NCBI GenBank assembly: GCA_963830165.1 | Contig: CAWHKZ010000011.1 | Coordinates: 682,001-746,000, forward strand | Source: Bog-756 sp963830165 | GTDB taxonomy: Bacteria > Actinomycetota > Acidimicrobiia > Acidimicrobiales > RAAP-2 | Length of the DNA: 64,000 nucleotides | Direction of reading: 5' to 3' | Part shown: piece after piece, positions 26,171 to 34,582 of the stretch | How the letters are laid out: every line of letters starts with the position of its first letter | Position numbering within the stretch: position 1 is the first letter of the stretch | Position numbers and translations under genes: made by a program | The notes under the pieces: generated by a model | What the model saw: only the letters and a program-made list of their open reading frames with translations | What the model was told of the DNA's origin: nothing | Database searches by the model: none

Positions 26171-27817
26171 GTGACCGATCCCCGTGGCGACCTCGAGTGG
26201 GGGACCCTTCCCGGCCTGGTCCAGGACGCCGCCGCCCGCTTCGGCGAGGCGGAGGCCGTCGTCGACCGCAACGGCCCGGGGGGCACCACCACCCGGTGGT
26301 CGTTCGACCGGCTGGCCGAGGAGGTGGCGACGGCCACCCGGGCCGCCGTGGCCCACGGCATCGAACCCGGCGACCGTGTGGCCGTGTGGGCACCGAACTG
26401 CGCCGAGTGGATCGTGGCCGCACTGGGCTCGGTGGGCGCGGGTGCCGTGCTCGTCCCCCTCAACACCCGCTACAAGGGGGCCGAGGCGGCGTACATCCTC
26501 GGGGCGTCGGGGGCCCGGATCCTCTTCACCGTCCAGGGGTTCCTCGGGACCGACTACCCGGCCCTGCTCGGCGAGGCGGTGGCGGCCGGCGGGTCCCTCC
26601 CGGACCTCGAACGCGTGGTCGTGCTCCGCTCGGACGGTGCCACCGGGCCGACCGGGGCCGCCGGGGTGCCCGCGGTCGGATGGGAGGAGTACCTGGCCGG
26701 TGCGGCCGGGTGCGAGGCGGACGTGGCCGCCGGCCGGACGGCCTCCCTGGTCGGCTCGGACCTGTCGGACCTGGTCTTCACCTCGGGGACGACAGGGCAC
26801 CCGAAGGGCGCCATGACCACCCACGCCCAGACGCTGCGCACGTTCGCCACGTGGGCCGAGGTGGTCGGCCTGCGGGCCGGGGACCGGTACCTCGTCGTCA
26901 ACCCGTTCTTCCACACCTTCGGCTACAAGGCCGGCATCCTCGCCTGCCTCATGACCGGCGCCACCATCGTGCCCGAGCCGGTGTTCGACGTCGACGTGGT
27001 GCTCCAGCGCGTGGCCGACGAGCGGATCAGCGTGCTGCCGGGTCCGCCGACCATCTTCCAGTCGATCCTCGACCACCCGAAGCGCGAGGCCTTCGACCTC
27101 TCCACGCTCCGCCTGGTGGTCACGGGGGCCGCCGTGGTACCGGTCGAGCTGGTCGAGGCCCTGTGGTCCGACATGGGCATCGAGACGGTGCTCACCGCCT
27201 ACGGCCTGACCGAAGCCTGCGGGACGGTCACGATGTGCCGTCGGGGCGACTCGGCGGAGGTGATCTCGGCCACGTCGGGACGGGCCATCCCCGACGTGGA
27301 GGTGCACATCGTCGACGCCGACGGGAACGACGTGGCCACGGGCGAGCCGGGCGAGATCCTGGTGCGGGGCTACAACGTGATGGCCGGCTACTTCCGGGAC
27401 GCCGAGGCCACCGCCGCGGCCATCGGTGCCGGGGGCTGGCTCCACACCGGCGACGTCGGGTTCCTCGACGCCGAGGGGAACCTGGCCATCACCGACCGCC
27501 TGAAGGACATGTACGTGAGCGGCGGCTTCAACGTCTACCCGGCCGAGGTGGAGGCCGTCCTCCGGCGTCACCCGGGGGTGGGCCAGGTGGCCGTGGTCGG
27601 GGTGCCCGACCACCGCATGGGCGAGGTCGGCCTGGCCGTGGTCGTGCCCGCCGCCGCCGCCGACCGCGCCGCGCTGGCCGAGGTCCTGACGGCCTTCGCC
27701 AGGGAGCAGCTGGCCAACTTCAAGGTCCCGCGCCGGGTCGAACTGGCCGACGCGCTGCCCACCAACGCCAGCGGCAAGGTCCTGAAGCGCGAGCTGCGCG
27801 CCACCTACGGGACCTGA
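26162..27817 (+). CDS. fadD3: Acyl-CoA synthetase, FadD3-like (HIP-CoA ligase)
   Basis: ANL-superfamily ligase, 551 aa, predicted to activate the steroid C/D-ring acid HIP with ATP and CoA. P-loop VFTSGTTGHPKGAMTTH; YGLTEACGTVTMC; GGWLHTGDVGFLDAEGNLAI; hinge DRLKDMYVSGGFNVYPAEVE; catalytic Lys in NASGKVLKRELRA. GTG 26162 fits a leaderless transcript; an in-frame ATG at 26144 is the alternative. The substrate is inferred from position behind fadE30 and ipdF. A general long-chain FadD is possible. Confidence 0.82.
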   Translation: MSDVTDPRGDLEWGTLPGLVQDAAARFGEAEAVVDRNGPGGTTTRWSFDRLAEEVATATRAAVAHGIEPGDRVAVWAPNCAEWIVAALGSVGAGAVLVPLNTRYKGAEAAYILGASGARILFTVQGFLGTDYPALLGEAVAAGGSLPDLERVVVLRSDGATGPTGAAGVPAVGWEEYLAGAAGCEADVAAGRTASLVGSDLSDLVFTSGTTGHPKGAMTTHAQTLRTFATWAEVVGLRAGDRYLVVNPFFHTFGYKAGILACLMTGATIVPEPVFDVDVVLQRVADERISVLPGPPTIFQSILDHPKREAFDLSTLRLVVTGAAVVPVELVEALWSDMGIETVLTAYGLTEACGTVTMCRRGDSAEVISATSGRAIPDVEVHIVDADGNDVATGEPGEILVRGYNVMAGYFRDAEATAAAIGAGGWLHTGDVGFLDAEGNLAITDRLKDMYVSGGFNVYPAEVEAVLRRHPGVGQVAVVGVPDHRMGEVGLAVVVPAAAADRAALAEVLTAFAREQLANFKVPRRVELADALPTNASGKVLKRELRATYGT

Positions 27818-27883
27818 ACCACCGACGCACCCGCCCGCGACTACGACACACCCGTTCGCAACACCGAGCAGAAGGAGCACATC

Positions 27884-28990
27884 GTGCGAGGCATCGTCTA
27901 CACCGGATCCGACGTCGAGGTCACCGACCAGCTGGCCGTGGGCGATCCCGGACCCACCGAGGTCCGGGTGGCCATCGGCGCCGCCGGCGTCTGCCACTCC
28001 GACCTGTCCGTCATCAACGGCACCATTCCGTGGAAGGCGCCGTCCGTGCTGGGCCACGAGGGTGCCGGCGTGGTCGAGTCCGTGGGCAGCGAGGTGACGT
28101 CGGTCAAGCCCGGCGACCACGTGGTCATCGCCACCCTGGCCAGCTGCGGGACGTGCCGGGCGTGCGCCACCGGGCACCCGACGTGGTGCGTGAAGACGCT
28201 GGGCAACGTGTCGACGCCGTTCACCTACAAAGGCGAGCCGGCCTCCAACTTCGCCGCCACCTCGGTGTTCGCCGAGTCGACCATCGTGAAGGAGGTCCAG
28301 GCCGTCAAGATCTCGAAGGACGTGCCGATGACCTCGGCCTGCCTGATCGGCTGCGGCGTGCTCACCGGGGTCGGCGCGGTGCTGAACCGGGCCAAGGTGC
28401 AGCCGGGCGAGACCTCGGCGGTCTTCGGCGTCGGCGGCGTCGGCCTCAACGTGATCCAGGGCCTGCGGCTGGCCGGGGCGAGCCGGATCATCGCCGTCGA
28501 CACGCTGGCCTCGAAGGAGGGCCTGGCCCGCCAGTTCGGCGCCACCCACTTCGTCGACGCGTCCCAGACCGACGCGGTGGCCGCCATCCGCGAGATCGTC
28601 CCTCCCGGGCCCGCCCGGGTGTCCGGGGCCCTCGGCTGGACGGGCGGGGTCGCCTGGGCGTTCGACTGCGTCGGGCATCCGGCCGTGCTGCGCAACGCCC
28701 TCGACGTGCTCGACTGGGGCGGGAACGCCCTGGCCATCGGCATCCCGCCCCAGGGGACCGAGGTGGCGGTCGACGTCAACGCCCTGGCCTACGTCGACCG
28801 CGGCCTGCTGGGCTGCCGCTACGGGTCCTCGCGTCCCCATCACGACATCCCGCTGATGGTCGAGCTGTACCTGTCGGGCAAGCTCATGCTCGACGAGCTC
28901 GTCACCGAGCAGAAGCCGCTCGAGGGATTCCGCGACATCGTCGAGGACATGGAGGCGGGCAAGCTGGCCCGCGGCGTCCTGACCTTCTGA
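27884..28990 (+). CDS. Zinc-dependent alcohol dehydrogenase (class III-like)
   Basis: Medium-chain dehydrogenase, 368 aa. Catalytic zinc site residues are in GVCHSDLSV and LGHEGAGVVESVG; the structural zinc lobe is CGTCRACATGHPTWC; the cofactor site is SAVFGVGGVGLNVIQGLRLAGA with Asp in AVDTLASKE, favouring NAD. AGAAGGAG precedes GTG 27884. Similar to actinobacterial alcohol dehydrogenases with tightly bound NAD (NDMA-dependent type). It follows fadD3 by 66 bp and may belong to the same transcript; it could oxidise a steroid- or lipid-derived alcohol. Confidence 0.88.
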   Translation: MRGIVYTGSDVEVTDQLAVGDPGPTEVRVAIGAAGVCHSDLSVINGTIPWKAPSVLGHEGAGVVESVGSEVTSVKPGDHVVIATLASCGTCRACATGHPTWCVKTLGNVSTPFTYKGEPASNFAATSVFAESTIVKEVQAVKISKDVPMTSACLIGCGVLTGVGAVLNRAKVQPGETSAVFGVGGVGLNVIQGLRLAGASRIIAVDTLASKEGLARQFGATHFVDASQTDAVAAIREIVPPGPARVSGALGWTGGVAWAFDCVGHPAVLRNALDVLDWGGNALAIGIPPQGTEVAVDVNALAYVDRGLLGCRYGSSRPHHDIPLMVELYLSGKLMLDELVTEQKPLEGFRDIVEDMEAGKLARGVLTF

Positions 28991-29085
28991 ACTGCCCGGG
29001 GGGCGGGTCGACGCGGACGGTCCCCGGGCCGCCCGTCGCCACCCTGCCCGACGGGGTGTGCACCCGCGTACCCGAGGAGGAAGCC

Positions 29086-30030
29086 GTGCCCATCGACGTC
29101 AACGTCGACAACTACGCCCGGGCCGAGGTCGCCTCACAGGTCGACCGGTTCCTGTCCGTCGGTGCCACCGTCAACGGCTGGATGCACATCCGCCGGCCCA
29201 CGCCGCTCGACCAGCAGTCGGTGATCCGCATGAACCGGGACACGCTGTACAGCGTGGCCGTCACCGACGTCAGTGCCGGTGCCACCGTCACCCTGCCCGA
29301 GACGGACGGCCGGTACCTGACGGTCATGGTGATGGACGAGGACGGCTACGTCGACCGGGTGATCCACGAGTCCGGGTCCCACCACCTGGGACCCGAGGAG
29401 TTCGGTACCGGCTACGTGCTCCTCGTCGCCAGGGTGCTGGTCGACCCGGCCCACCCCGAGGACGTGGACCTGGTCAACGGGCTCCAGGACCGGTTGGCCG
29501 TCGCGGCGGCGTCGGACCGGCCGTGGGTGGCGGGGCGGTACGACGGGGTGACCTACGAGGCGACGAAGAGGGCGCTGCTCGCCCTGGGTGAGGGGATCCA
29601 TGATTCCCGGGGGATGTTCGGCCGGCGGGGGGAGGTCGATCCCGCGCGGTTCCTGATCGGCTGCGCCGGGGGCTTCGGCGGCCTGCCCGAGGAGGAGGCG
29701 TACTACGCCGTCCGGGCCACGCCGATGCCGTCGGGGCGCTATCGGCTCACCGTCGGCGAGGTGCCGGTCGACGGCTTCTGGTCGGTGTCGGTCTACAACC
29801 GCGACGGGTACTTCGACGAGAACCCGTACGACGCCTACGCCGTCAACAGCGTGACGGCGGTGCCGGCCGGTGACGGGTCGGTCACGATCGAATTCGGCCC
29901 CGAGCCCGGGGGTTCGCCGAACTTCGTGTTCGTCGAGGACGGCTGGAACTACGTGGCCCGGATGTACCGGCCCCACCCGGAGATCCTGGACGGGACCTGG
30001 AGCTTTCCCGAGCCGGCCCGGCTCGACTGA
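29086..30030 (+). CDS. DUF1254/DUF1214-type protein
   Basis: 314 aa, family of unknown function. The first half shows IRMNRDTLYSVAVTDVS and DGRYLTVMVMDEDGY; the second half carries the DUF1214-like strand pattern GRYRLTVGEVPVDGFWSVSVYNRDGYFDEN and ends WNYVARMYRPHPEILDGTW. GAGGAGG sits 5 nt before GTG 29086. No signal peptide is visible, unlike many periplasmic relatives. The 3' end faces the convergent wax ester synthase only 28 bp away. Confidence 0.78.
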   Translation: MPIDVNVDNYARAEVASQVDRFLSVGATVNGWMHIRRPTPLDQQSVIRMNRDTLYSVAVTDVSAGATVTLPETDGRYLTVMVMDEDGYVDRVIHESGSHHLGPEEFGTGYVLLVARVLVDPAHPEDVDLVNGLQDRLAVAAASDRPWVAGRYDGVTYEATKRALLALGEGIHDSRGMFGRRGEVDPARFLIGCAGGFGGLPEEEAYYAVRATPMPSGRYRLTVGEVPVDGFWSVSVYNRDGYFDENPYDAYAVNSVTAVPAGDGSVTIEFGPEPGGSPNFVFVEDGWNYVARMYRPHPEILDGTWSFPEPARLD

Positions 30031-30058
30031 CGGTCCGGCCCGGGAGGCCGCCGTCCGG

Positions 30059-31474
30059 TCAGCCCGGTCGATGGTCGCCCAGGTAGGCGAGGGCGAGTTC
30101 GTGGAGCTCGTCGATGCCCGCGGCCGTCGCCGTGGCCAGCACGTCCACGTCGGGGACGGTGCGGAAGTCGCCCGTAATCCCGAAGAAGAGCCGGCCGTTG
30201 TAGGAGAGGATCGCCGTCCCGACGCGGAGGCCGTGGCTGATGGGCACGAAGGGTCGGTACTCCAGCAGTTCGCGCCCCAGGCAGAAGAGCGGGAACCGGG
30301 GGCCCGGCACGTTGGTCGTCACCGTGTTGAGGGACCGCTGGCCGAGCCTCCGCAGCGAGCGGATGACCGTGCGGCTGGCCAGGCCCATGACGAGGGGTGG
30401 CACCAGGTCGCTCGCCGAGACCATCACCTGCCCGGCCTCGGCGATCCCGGAGCTCTTGAGCTCGTCCATCTGGGCCCGGACCAGCTCGAGGCGTCCGATC
30501 GGATCCTCCACGTGGACGGGCAGGTCGATGAAGAGGGCCGACACCCGGTTGTCGGGCACGCCCCTGGCGTCCTCGCCGCGGGTGGACACGGGGACGAGCG
30601 ATCGCACCGTCGCCGTGTCCACGTCGTCGCCCCGGGAGGCGAGCAGCGCCCGGTAGCCCCCGGACACCGCGGCGAGGACGACGTCGTTCACGGTCCCCCC
30701 GAACGCGGTGCGCACCAACGTGACGGCGGCGAACGGGGCCGAGGCATCGGCCCACACCCGATGGGGGCCCACCGGCCCTTCGATCGAGAGCGCCCGCGTG
30801 GGTGCCAGGCGCTCGGTCAGCCGGACCGTCCCGGCCGCCGTCGAGGCGACCGACCGCAGGGTCCGCAGCGGATGGGCCACCGACCCGGGCACGGAGCGGG
30901 CCATGCCGGCCAGGTCGCCGGCCAGTCCGCCCCAGGCGTCGAGGACCTTGGCCGCGCCGGGTGGCTCGGCCGACGGCGACCACGGCTCGGGCGCGCCCAC
31001 GGGGGTGTCCGGGCTGGGGTCGAGCAGCGCGGTCAGCAGCCCGACGCCGGCGATGCCGTCGACCATGCAGTGGTGGACCTTGAAGACCAGGACCCACCGC
31101 CCACCGCCCAGGCCCTCCACCAGCCAGGCCTCCCACAACGGGCGGTCGCGGTCGAGGTCCTGGGACATCAGCCGGCCCATGAGGCGCCGGAAGGTGGCGT
31201 CGTCGCCGGGGGAGGGGAGCGCGGTGTGGCGCACGTGGTACCCGAGGTCGAAGTCGGGGTCGTCGACCCATACGGGCCGGCCCAGCTCGAAGGGCACCGT
31301 GCGGACGCGCTGGCGGTAGCGGGGGATGAGGTGCAGCTTCGAGGCGATGAGCGCCTCGATGTCGGACACGTCCGGCGGCGGGTCGGCGAACACGCAGGCC
31401 CCGGCGATGGCCAGGTGGACGGATCCGTCCTCGAGGTGCAGGAACTCCGCGTCGAGTGCGCTCAGCCTGTCCAT
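30059..31474 (-). CDS. Wax ester synthase / diacylglycerol acyltransferase (WS/DGAT)
   Basis: Acyl-CoA-dependent enzyme that makes triacylglycerol or wax esters for storage. 471 aa. The catalytic HHxxxDG motif is FKVHHCMVDGIAG near residue 137; further family signatures are TVNDVVLAAVSGGYR, TNVPGPRFPLFCLG and LRVGTAILSYNGRLFFGITGD (split here for length). N-terminal MDRLSALDAEFLHLE is standard. The fatty acid desaturase lies 120 bp upstream on the same strand; separate promoters look likely. Confidence 0.93.
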   Translation of the reverse strand: MDRLSALDAEFLHLEDGSVHLAIAGACVFADPPPDVSDIEALIASKLHLIPRYRQRVRTVPFELGRPVWVDDPDFDLGYHVRHTALPSPGDDATFRRLMGRLMSQDLDRDRPLWEAWLVEGLGGGRWVLVFKVHHCMVDGIAGVGLLTALLDPSPDTPVGAPEPWSPSAEPPGAAKVLDAWGGLAGDLAGMARSVPGSVAHPLRTLRSVASTAAGTVRLTERLAPTRALSIEGPVGPHRVWADASAPFAAVTLVRTAFGGTVNDVVLAAVSGGYRALLASRGDDVDTATVRSLVPVSTRGEDARGVPDNRVSALFIDLPVHVEDPIGRLELVRAQMDELKSSGIAEAGQVMVSASDLVPPLVMGLASRTVIRSLRRLGQRSLNTVTTNVPGPRFPLFCLGRELLEYRPFVPISHGLRVGTAILSYNGRLFFGITGDFRTVPDVDVLATATAAGIDELHELALAYLGDHRPG

Positions 31475-31504
31475 GTCCGGTCTCCCCCGGTCGGTGCTGA
31501 CCGA

Positions 31505-31510
31505 ACCCTA
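31505..31510 (-). promoter_or_regulatory. -10 box of the WS/DGAT gene
   Basis: TAGGGT on the minus strand about 30 nt before ATG 31474. Overlapping it is an imperfect palindrome, GGTTCGGTCAGCACCGACC, that could bind a regulator. Confidence 0.4.
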
Positions 31511-31594
31511 GGGCCGTGGCCCGCGCCCGACCAGGGCCGTTGGTCCCGGTCGACGTCGGGCCGGAGGGACGGTCGGCGCCGCCGCCCTGCCGGG

Positions 31595-32710
31595 CTACGC
31601 CCCGGGGAGACTCCGGCGGCCCTCGGCATAGGTCATCCACCGACCGGCGTCGAAGTCGTAGAGCTTGCAGGCCCGGGTGTTGGCCACGTAGTCGCCGAAC
31701 CGGAGCGGCTTGTCGATGACCGTTCCCGGGAACGCCGTCTCGATGGCCGCCGCCGCCTCCTCGAGGTGGTACATGGGGACCCGCACGTCCACGTGGTGGG
31801 GGACGTGGACCATGATCCAGTGCAGGAAGAAGTTCACGCCTCTCGGCACCCGCAGCACCGTGGTCCCCTCCATCTGGGCCTTGAACTTGTTCCAGCTGTC
31901 CTTGCGCCACCACCGGATGTCCGGGGCGATGTGCTGGACGTGCACCACGGTGCCGATCAGGTAGGCGAAACCGACGAACGGGAGCAGTACGGTGCGGGCG
32001 TCGAGCCACAGCACGCCGGCGGGCGAGTCGCCCCGGACCAGGCCGACCAGCGTGAACAGGGCGAGCATGCCGGCGATGAACGCGGCGACGATCCACCTGT
32101 CACGTCGGATGGCCTTGACCCACCGCGCCGGGTTCGGTCCCGTCATCATCTTCTTCCACCAGACCTGGTGGGCGTAGTACGTGCCACCGCCGAGCCACGA
32201 CCACTCGAACCGGTGCAGCGTCCGACGCCACCAGCCGAGCTCGGCGAACTGCTGCGGTGTCGTGGGGTGCCACACGAAGTCGTAGCCCTGCCGGACCGTG
32301 TAGGGGTGGTGGACGCGGTTGTGACCCAGCACCCAGCCCTCGTAGACGTGGAAGCTCGGCAGCATGGCGATGTGCGCCACGGTCGAGTTGCGGCGCTTGG
32401 AGGAGAACAGGGCGCCGTGGGCGGCGTCGTGCCCGACGACGAACAGCGCGGAGACCACCAGGCCCATGGCGACCTCGAGGGCGACCACGGCGAACACGTT
32501 GCTGACCACGACGAGGAGCACCAGCAGGGCGACGTACATGGCCGCGTCCCGCCAGAAGTAGGCCATGCCCCGCCAGGTCGGATTGTCGTAGACCGCTTGG
32601 GGGAGTACATCGATGACCGGCTTGAGGGTCGTGGGCGGGGCGGCGAGCCCCACGGCACCATCGGGTCCTTCGGTCAACAGGCCTCGTCTCGCTCGGGACA
32701 GGGCCGCCAC
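31595..32710 (-). CDS. Membrane fatty acid desaturase
   Basis: Diiron membrane desaturase, 371 aa. Three histidine boxes are present: HDAAH, HNRVHH and HVPHHVD. Hydrophobic helices surround them (AAMYVALLVLLVVVSNVFAV; AFIAGMLALFTLVGLV). It would introduce a double bond into fatty acyl chains, with electrons from a ferredoxin or similar donor. GTG 32710 follows a TAGCCT -10 box closely. Its neighbour WS/DGAT suggests a link between desaturation and neutral-lipid storage. Confidence 0.9.
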   Translation of the reverse strand: MAALSRARRGLLTEGPDGAVGLAAPPTTLKPVIDVLPQAVYDNPTWRGMAYFWRDAAMYVALLVLLVVVSNVFAVVALEVAMGLVVSALFVVGHDAAHGALFSSKRRNSTVAHIAMLPSFHVYEGWVLGHNRVHHPYTVRQGYDFVWHPTTPQQFAELGWWRRTLHRFEWSWLGGGTYYAHQVWWKKMMTGPNPARWVKAIRRDRWIVAAFIAGMLALFTLVGLVRGDSPAGVLWLDARTVLLPFVGFAYLIGTVVHVQHIAPDIRWWRKDSWNKFKAQMEGTTVLRVPRGVNFFLHWIMVHVPHHVDVRVPMYHLEEAAAAIETAFPGTVIDKPLRFGDYVANTRACKLYDFDAGRWMTYAEGRRSLPGA

Positions 32711-32723
32711 CTGCCGTCGGCCC

Positions 32724-32729
32724 AGGCTA
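32724..32729 (-). promoter_or_regulatory. -10 box of the desaturase gene
   Basis: TAGCCT on the minus strand, 13 nt before GTG 32710, implying a very short leader. Confidence 0.35.
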
Positions 32730-32802
32730 CCGGCCCCACCCCGGAGCCGCCGGTCGGTGCGGTCCCGCCGATCGCCCGGAGCCGCGATCGCACCGGGCCC
32801 GG

Positions 32803-33345
32803 GTCTACTTCGAGCAGTTCGGTGACGACTACGACGAGGAGGCCCGCCAGTCGGGCTGGCGGCTCAACGGGAGGGTCGTCGGTGCGCTGGCCGACGCCGA
32901 TCCGGTGCGGCGGGCGGTGGACCTGGCCTGTGGCACGGGCGCCACGTCGGCCGAGCTACGCCGCGCGCTGCCCGGTGCCGAGCTGGTCGGCGTGGAGCTG
33001 GCCGCCACCATGGTTGACCGGACAAAGGAACTGGTCCCCGACGCAACGGCCATCCGGGCCGACCTCCGCGCCTTCGTGGACGGCCCCGGGGGGTTCGATG
33101 TGGTCACGGTCATCGGCGGCTTCGAATTCGTTCCCGGCCTGCCCGGACTGCTCGACGGGGTCCGCCGCATGGGGGCGCAGGGCGGCCATCTGATCTTCAC
33201 CTACGAGCCGGTGATCGAGGGTCGGGCGCCGCAGGAGCAGCGGGTCGAGACCAACCTCGGGAGCAACGGCTGGCTGCACTACCGACGACCGGATGCGGCC
33301 GGACCGTCCGCAGCTCCCGGGATCAGTTCCCGAGGATGGAGCTGA
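32803..33345 (+). pseudogene. SAM-dependent methyltransferase remnant
   Basis: Class I methyltransferase core: VYFEQFGDDYDEEARQSGW, the SAM-binding motif AVDLACGTGATSAELR, GVELAATMVDRTKEL, DVVTVIGGFEFVPG and GGHLIFTYEPVIEG. No ATG, GTG or TTG lies in frame ahead of the recognisable N-terminus; the first is GTG 32905, inside motif I. The 3' end stops after NGWLHYRRPD, about 50 residues short of typical relatives, where it overlaps the convergent AIM24-family gene. It is probably truncated or frameshifted at both ends. Confidence 0.6.
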
Positions 33346-34069
33346 TCCCTCCGCTGAGGTTGAAGCCACCACCACCGCCCCCGCCCGAACTGTCGCCGGG
33401 CAGGTAGTCGCCGACCTCGGCCGCCAGCTCGCTGATGCTCATGGACTGGAGCCAGATCCGCCCCGGGCCCGTGAGGGTGGCCACGAAGAAGCCGTTGCCA
33501 CCGAACATCTTGTTGGCGATACCGGGAATGGTGGCGATCGAGAAGTCCACACCCTCCGTGAACGCGCCGACGTGGCTCGGGTGGACGCGCATGGTCATGC
33601 CGGGCTCGAGGTCGTAGGCGAACATCTCACCCGAGAGCTCGAGCCACGCCTGGCCCTGGCCGGTGAGGTGCTGCAGGAAGAAGCCCATCCCGCCCAGAAA
33701 GGCACCTCCGAGCTTCTGCTGCATGGCCACGGACGCCTCGATGCCGTCGGTCCCGCACAGGAAGCCCGAGCGATGGACGAAGTACGACTGCTGGGGGGTC
33801 ACGTCGACGCTGATGATGTTGCCGGGCAGCTTGGCCGGGAAGACGACCGTGCCCGGACCGCCTTCGGACGTGTAGCGGGTGAGGAACAGGCCGGCCCCGC
33901 CGACCGCCCGCTTGGCCGCCTTGAAGAACCCCTTGCCGCCGGTCGTCTGGCTGAGCTGGATGCTCGACGTCATCCACCCGAGATCGCCGTGGGTCGAGAT
34001 GAGGGTCTCGCCGGGTTGCAACGTCGCCTCCAGCACGGGAAGCACGGTCCCCTTGACGACGAAGTCCAC
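33323..34069 (-). CDS. AIM24 / TIGR00266 family protein
   Basis: 248 aa, all-beta protein of the AIM24 family, related to tryptophan-RNA-attenuator-like folds; function unknown. Typical features are LEATLQPGETLISTHGDLGW, the Gly-rich AVGGAGLFLTRYTSEGGPG, QQKLGGAFLGGMGFFLQHL and GIANKMFGGNGFFVATLTG. The C-terminus has a poly-Gly tract before FNLSGGISSILGN. AGAGGAGG lies 7 nt before GTG 34069, which fixes the start although the frame continues upstream. Its 3' end overlaps the methyltransferase remnant. Confidence 0.85.
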   Translation of the reverse strand: MDFVVKGTVLPVLEATLQPGETLISTHGDLGWMTSSIQLSQTTGGKGFFKAAKRAVGGAGLFLTRYTSEGGPGTVVFPAKLPGNIISVDVTPQQSYFVHRSGFLCGTDGIEASVAMQQKLGGAFLGGMGFFLQHLTGQGQAWLELSGEMFAYDLEPGMTMRVHPSHVGAFTEGVDFSIATIPGIANKMFGGNGFFVATLTGPGRIWLQSMSISELAAEVGDYLPGDSSGGGGGGGFNLSGGISSILGN

Positions 34070-34122
34070 GGTCGATCCTCCTCTGACTGGGGGCCGGTCG
34101 AACGGTCCGGCCCATCGGCGAG

Positions 34123-34128
34123 AGGCTA
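34123..34128 (-). promoter_or_regulatory. -10 box of the AIM24-family gene
   Basis: TAGCCT on the minus strand, about 55 nt upstream of GTG 34069. Confidence 0.35.
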
Positions 34129-34232
34129 CCCAGGCACCCGGGGAAGGTCCACGACCGGCCGCCCGGCCTCCCGGGCCACCCACCGACCGCGGCGCCGTGC
34201 GGACCCGACCACCCGGCGGCCGTGCCGCCCTT

Positions 34233-34506
34233 CAGACCCGCCGACCCGCCGACCCACCGACCTCCCAGACCCGCCGACCCACAGACCTTCACCGACCCGC
34301 CTGCCCGCCGACCCACCGACCCACCGACCTCCCAGACCCGCCGACCCACCGACCCACCGACCTCCCAGACCCGCCGACCCACCGACCCACCGACCTCCCA
34401 GACCCACCGACCCACAGACCTTCACCGACCCGCCGACCCGCCGACCCGCCGACCCACCGACCCACAGACCTTCACCGACCCACCGACCCACCGACCCGCC
34501 GACCCG
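34233..34506. repeat. 270-bp minisatellite built from CCGACCCR units
   Basis: Arrays of the 8-mer CCGACCCA/CCGACCCG are combined into longer units, for example CCCACCGACCTCCCAGAC and CCCACAGACCTTCACCGA, recurring at roughly 34-bp and related spacings. All frames are open and would give PTDPPTHRP-like peptides, so it is not treated as coding. It occupies most of the 34070-34565 intergenic space. Confidence 0.93.
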
Positions 34507-34549
34507 GCAGGCGCAGCCGGCCCACGGCATCCGCCCTGTGGCGCACTGG

Positions 34550-34555
34550 TACAGT
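34550..34555 (+). promoter_or_regulatory. Extended -10 box of the 34.6-kb acyl-CoA synthetase
   Basis: TGGTACAGT (TG-extended TACAGT) ends 10 nt before ATG 34566, leaving almost no leader. Confidence 0.5.
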
Positions 34556-34565
34556 CGCCACCGAT

Positions 34566-34582
34566 ATGACGGCGCGTCAGAT
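34566..34582. promoter_or_regulatory. Palindromic site at a start codon (copy 3 of 3)
   Basis: ATGACG-GCG-CGTCAG-AT; with two further bases upstream it is a 19-bp palindrome with one mismatch. It covers the start codon of the acyl-CoA synthetase, within range of the -10 box. Confidence 0.45.

Noticed and set aside
34222..34569. Proline/threonine-rich ORFs (PTDPPTHRP) across the minisatellite
   Set aside because: All frames on both strands are open because of the repeat composition; no start signal or family support.
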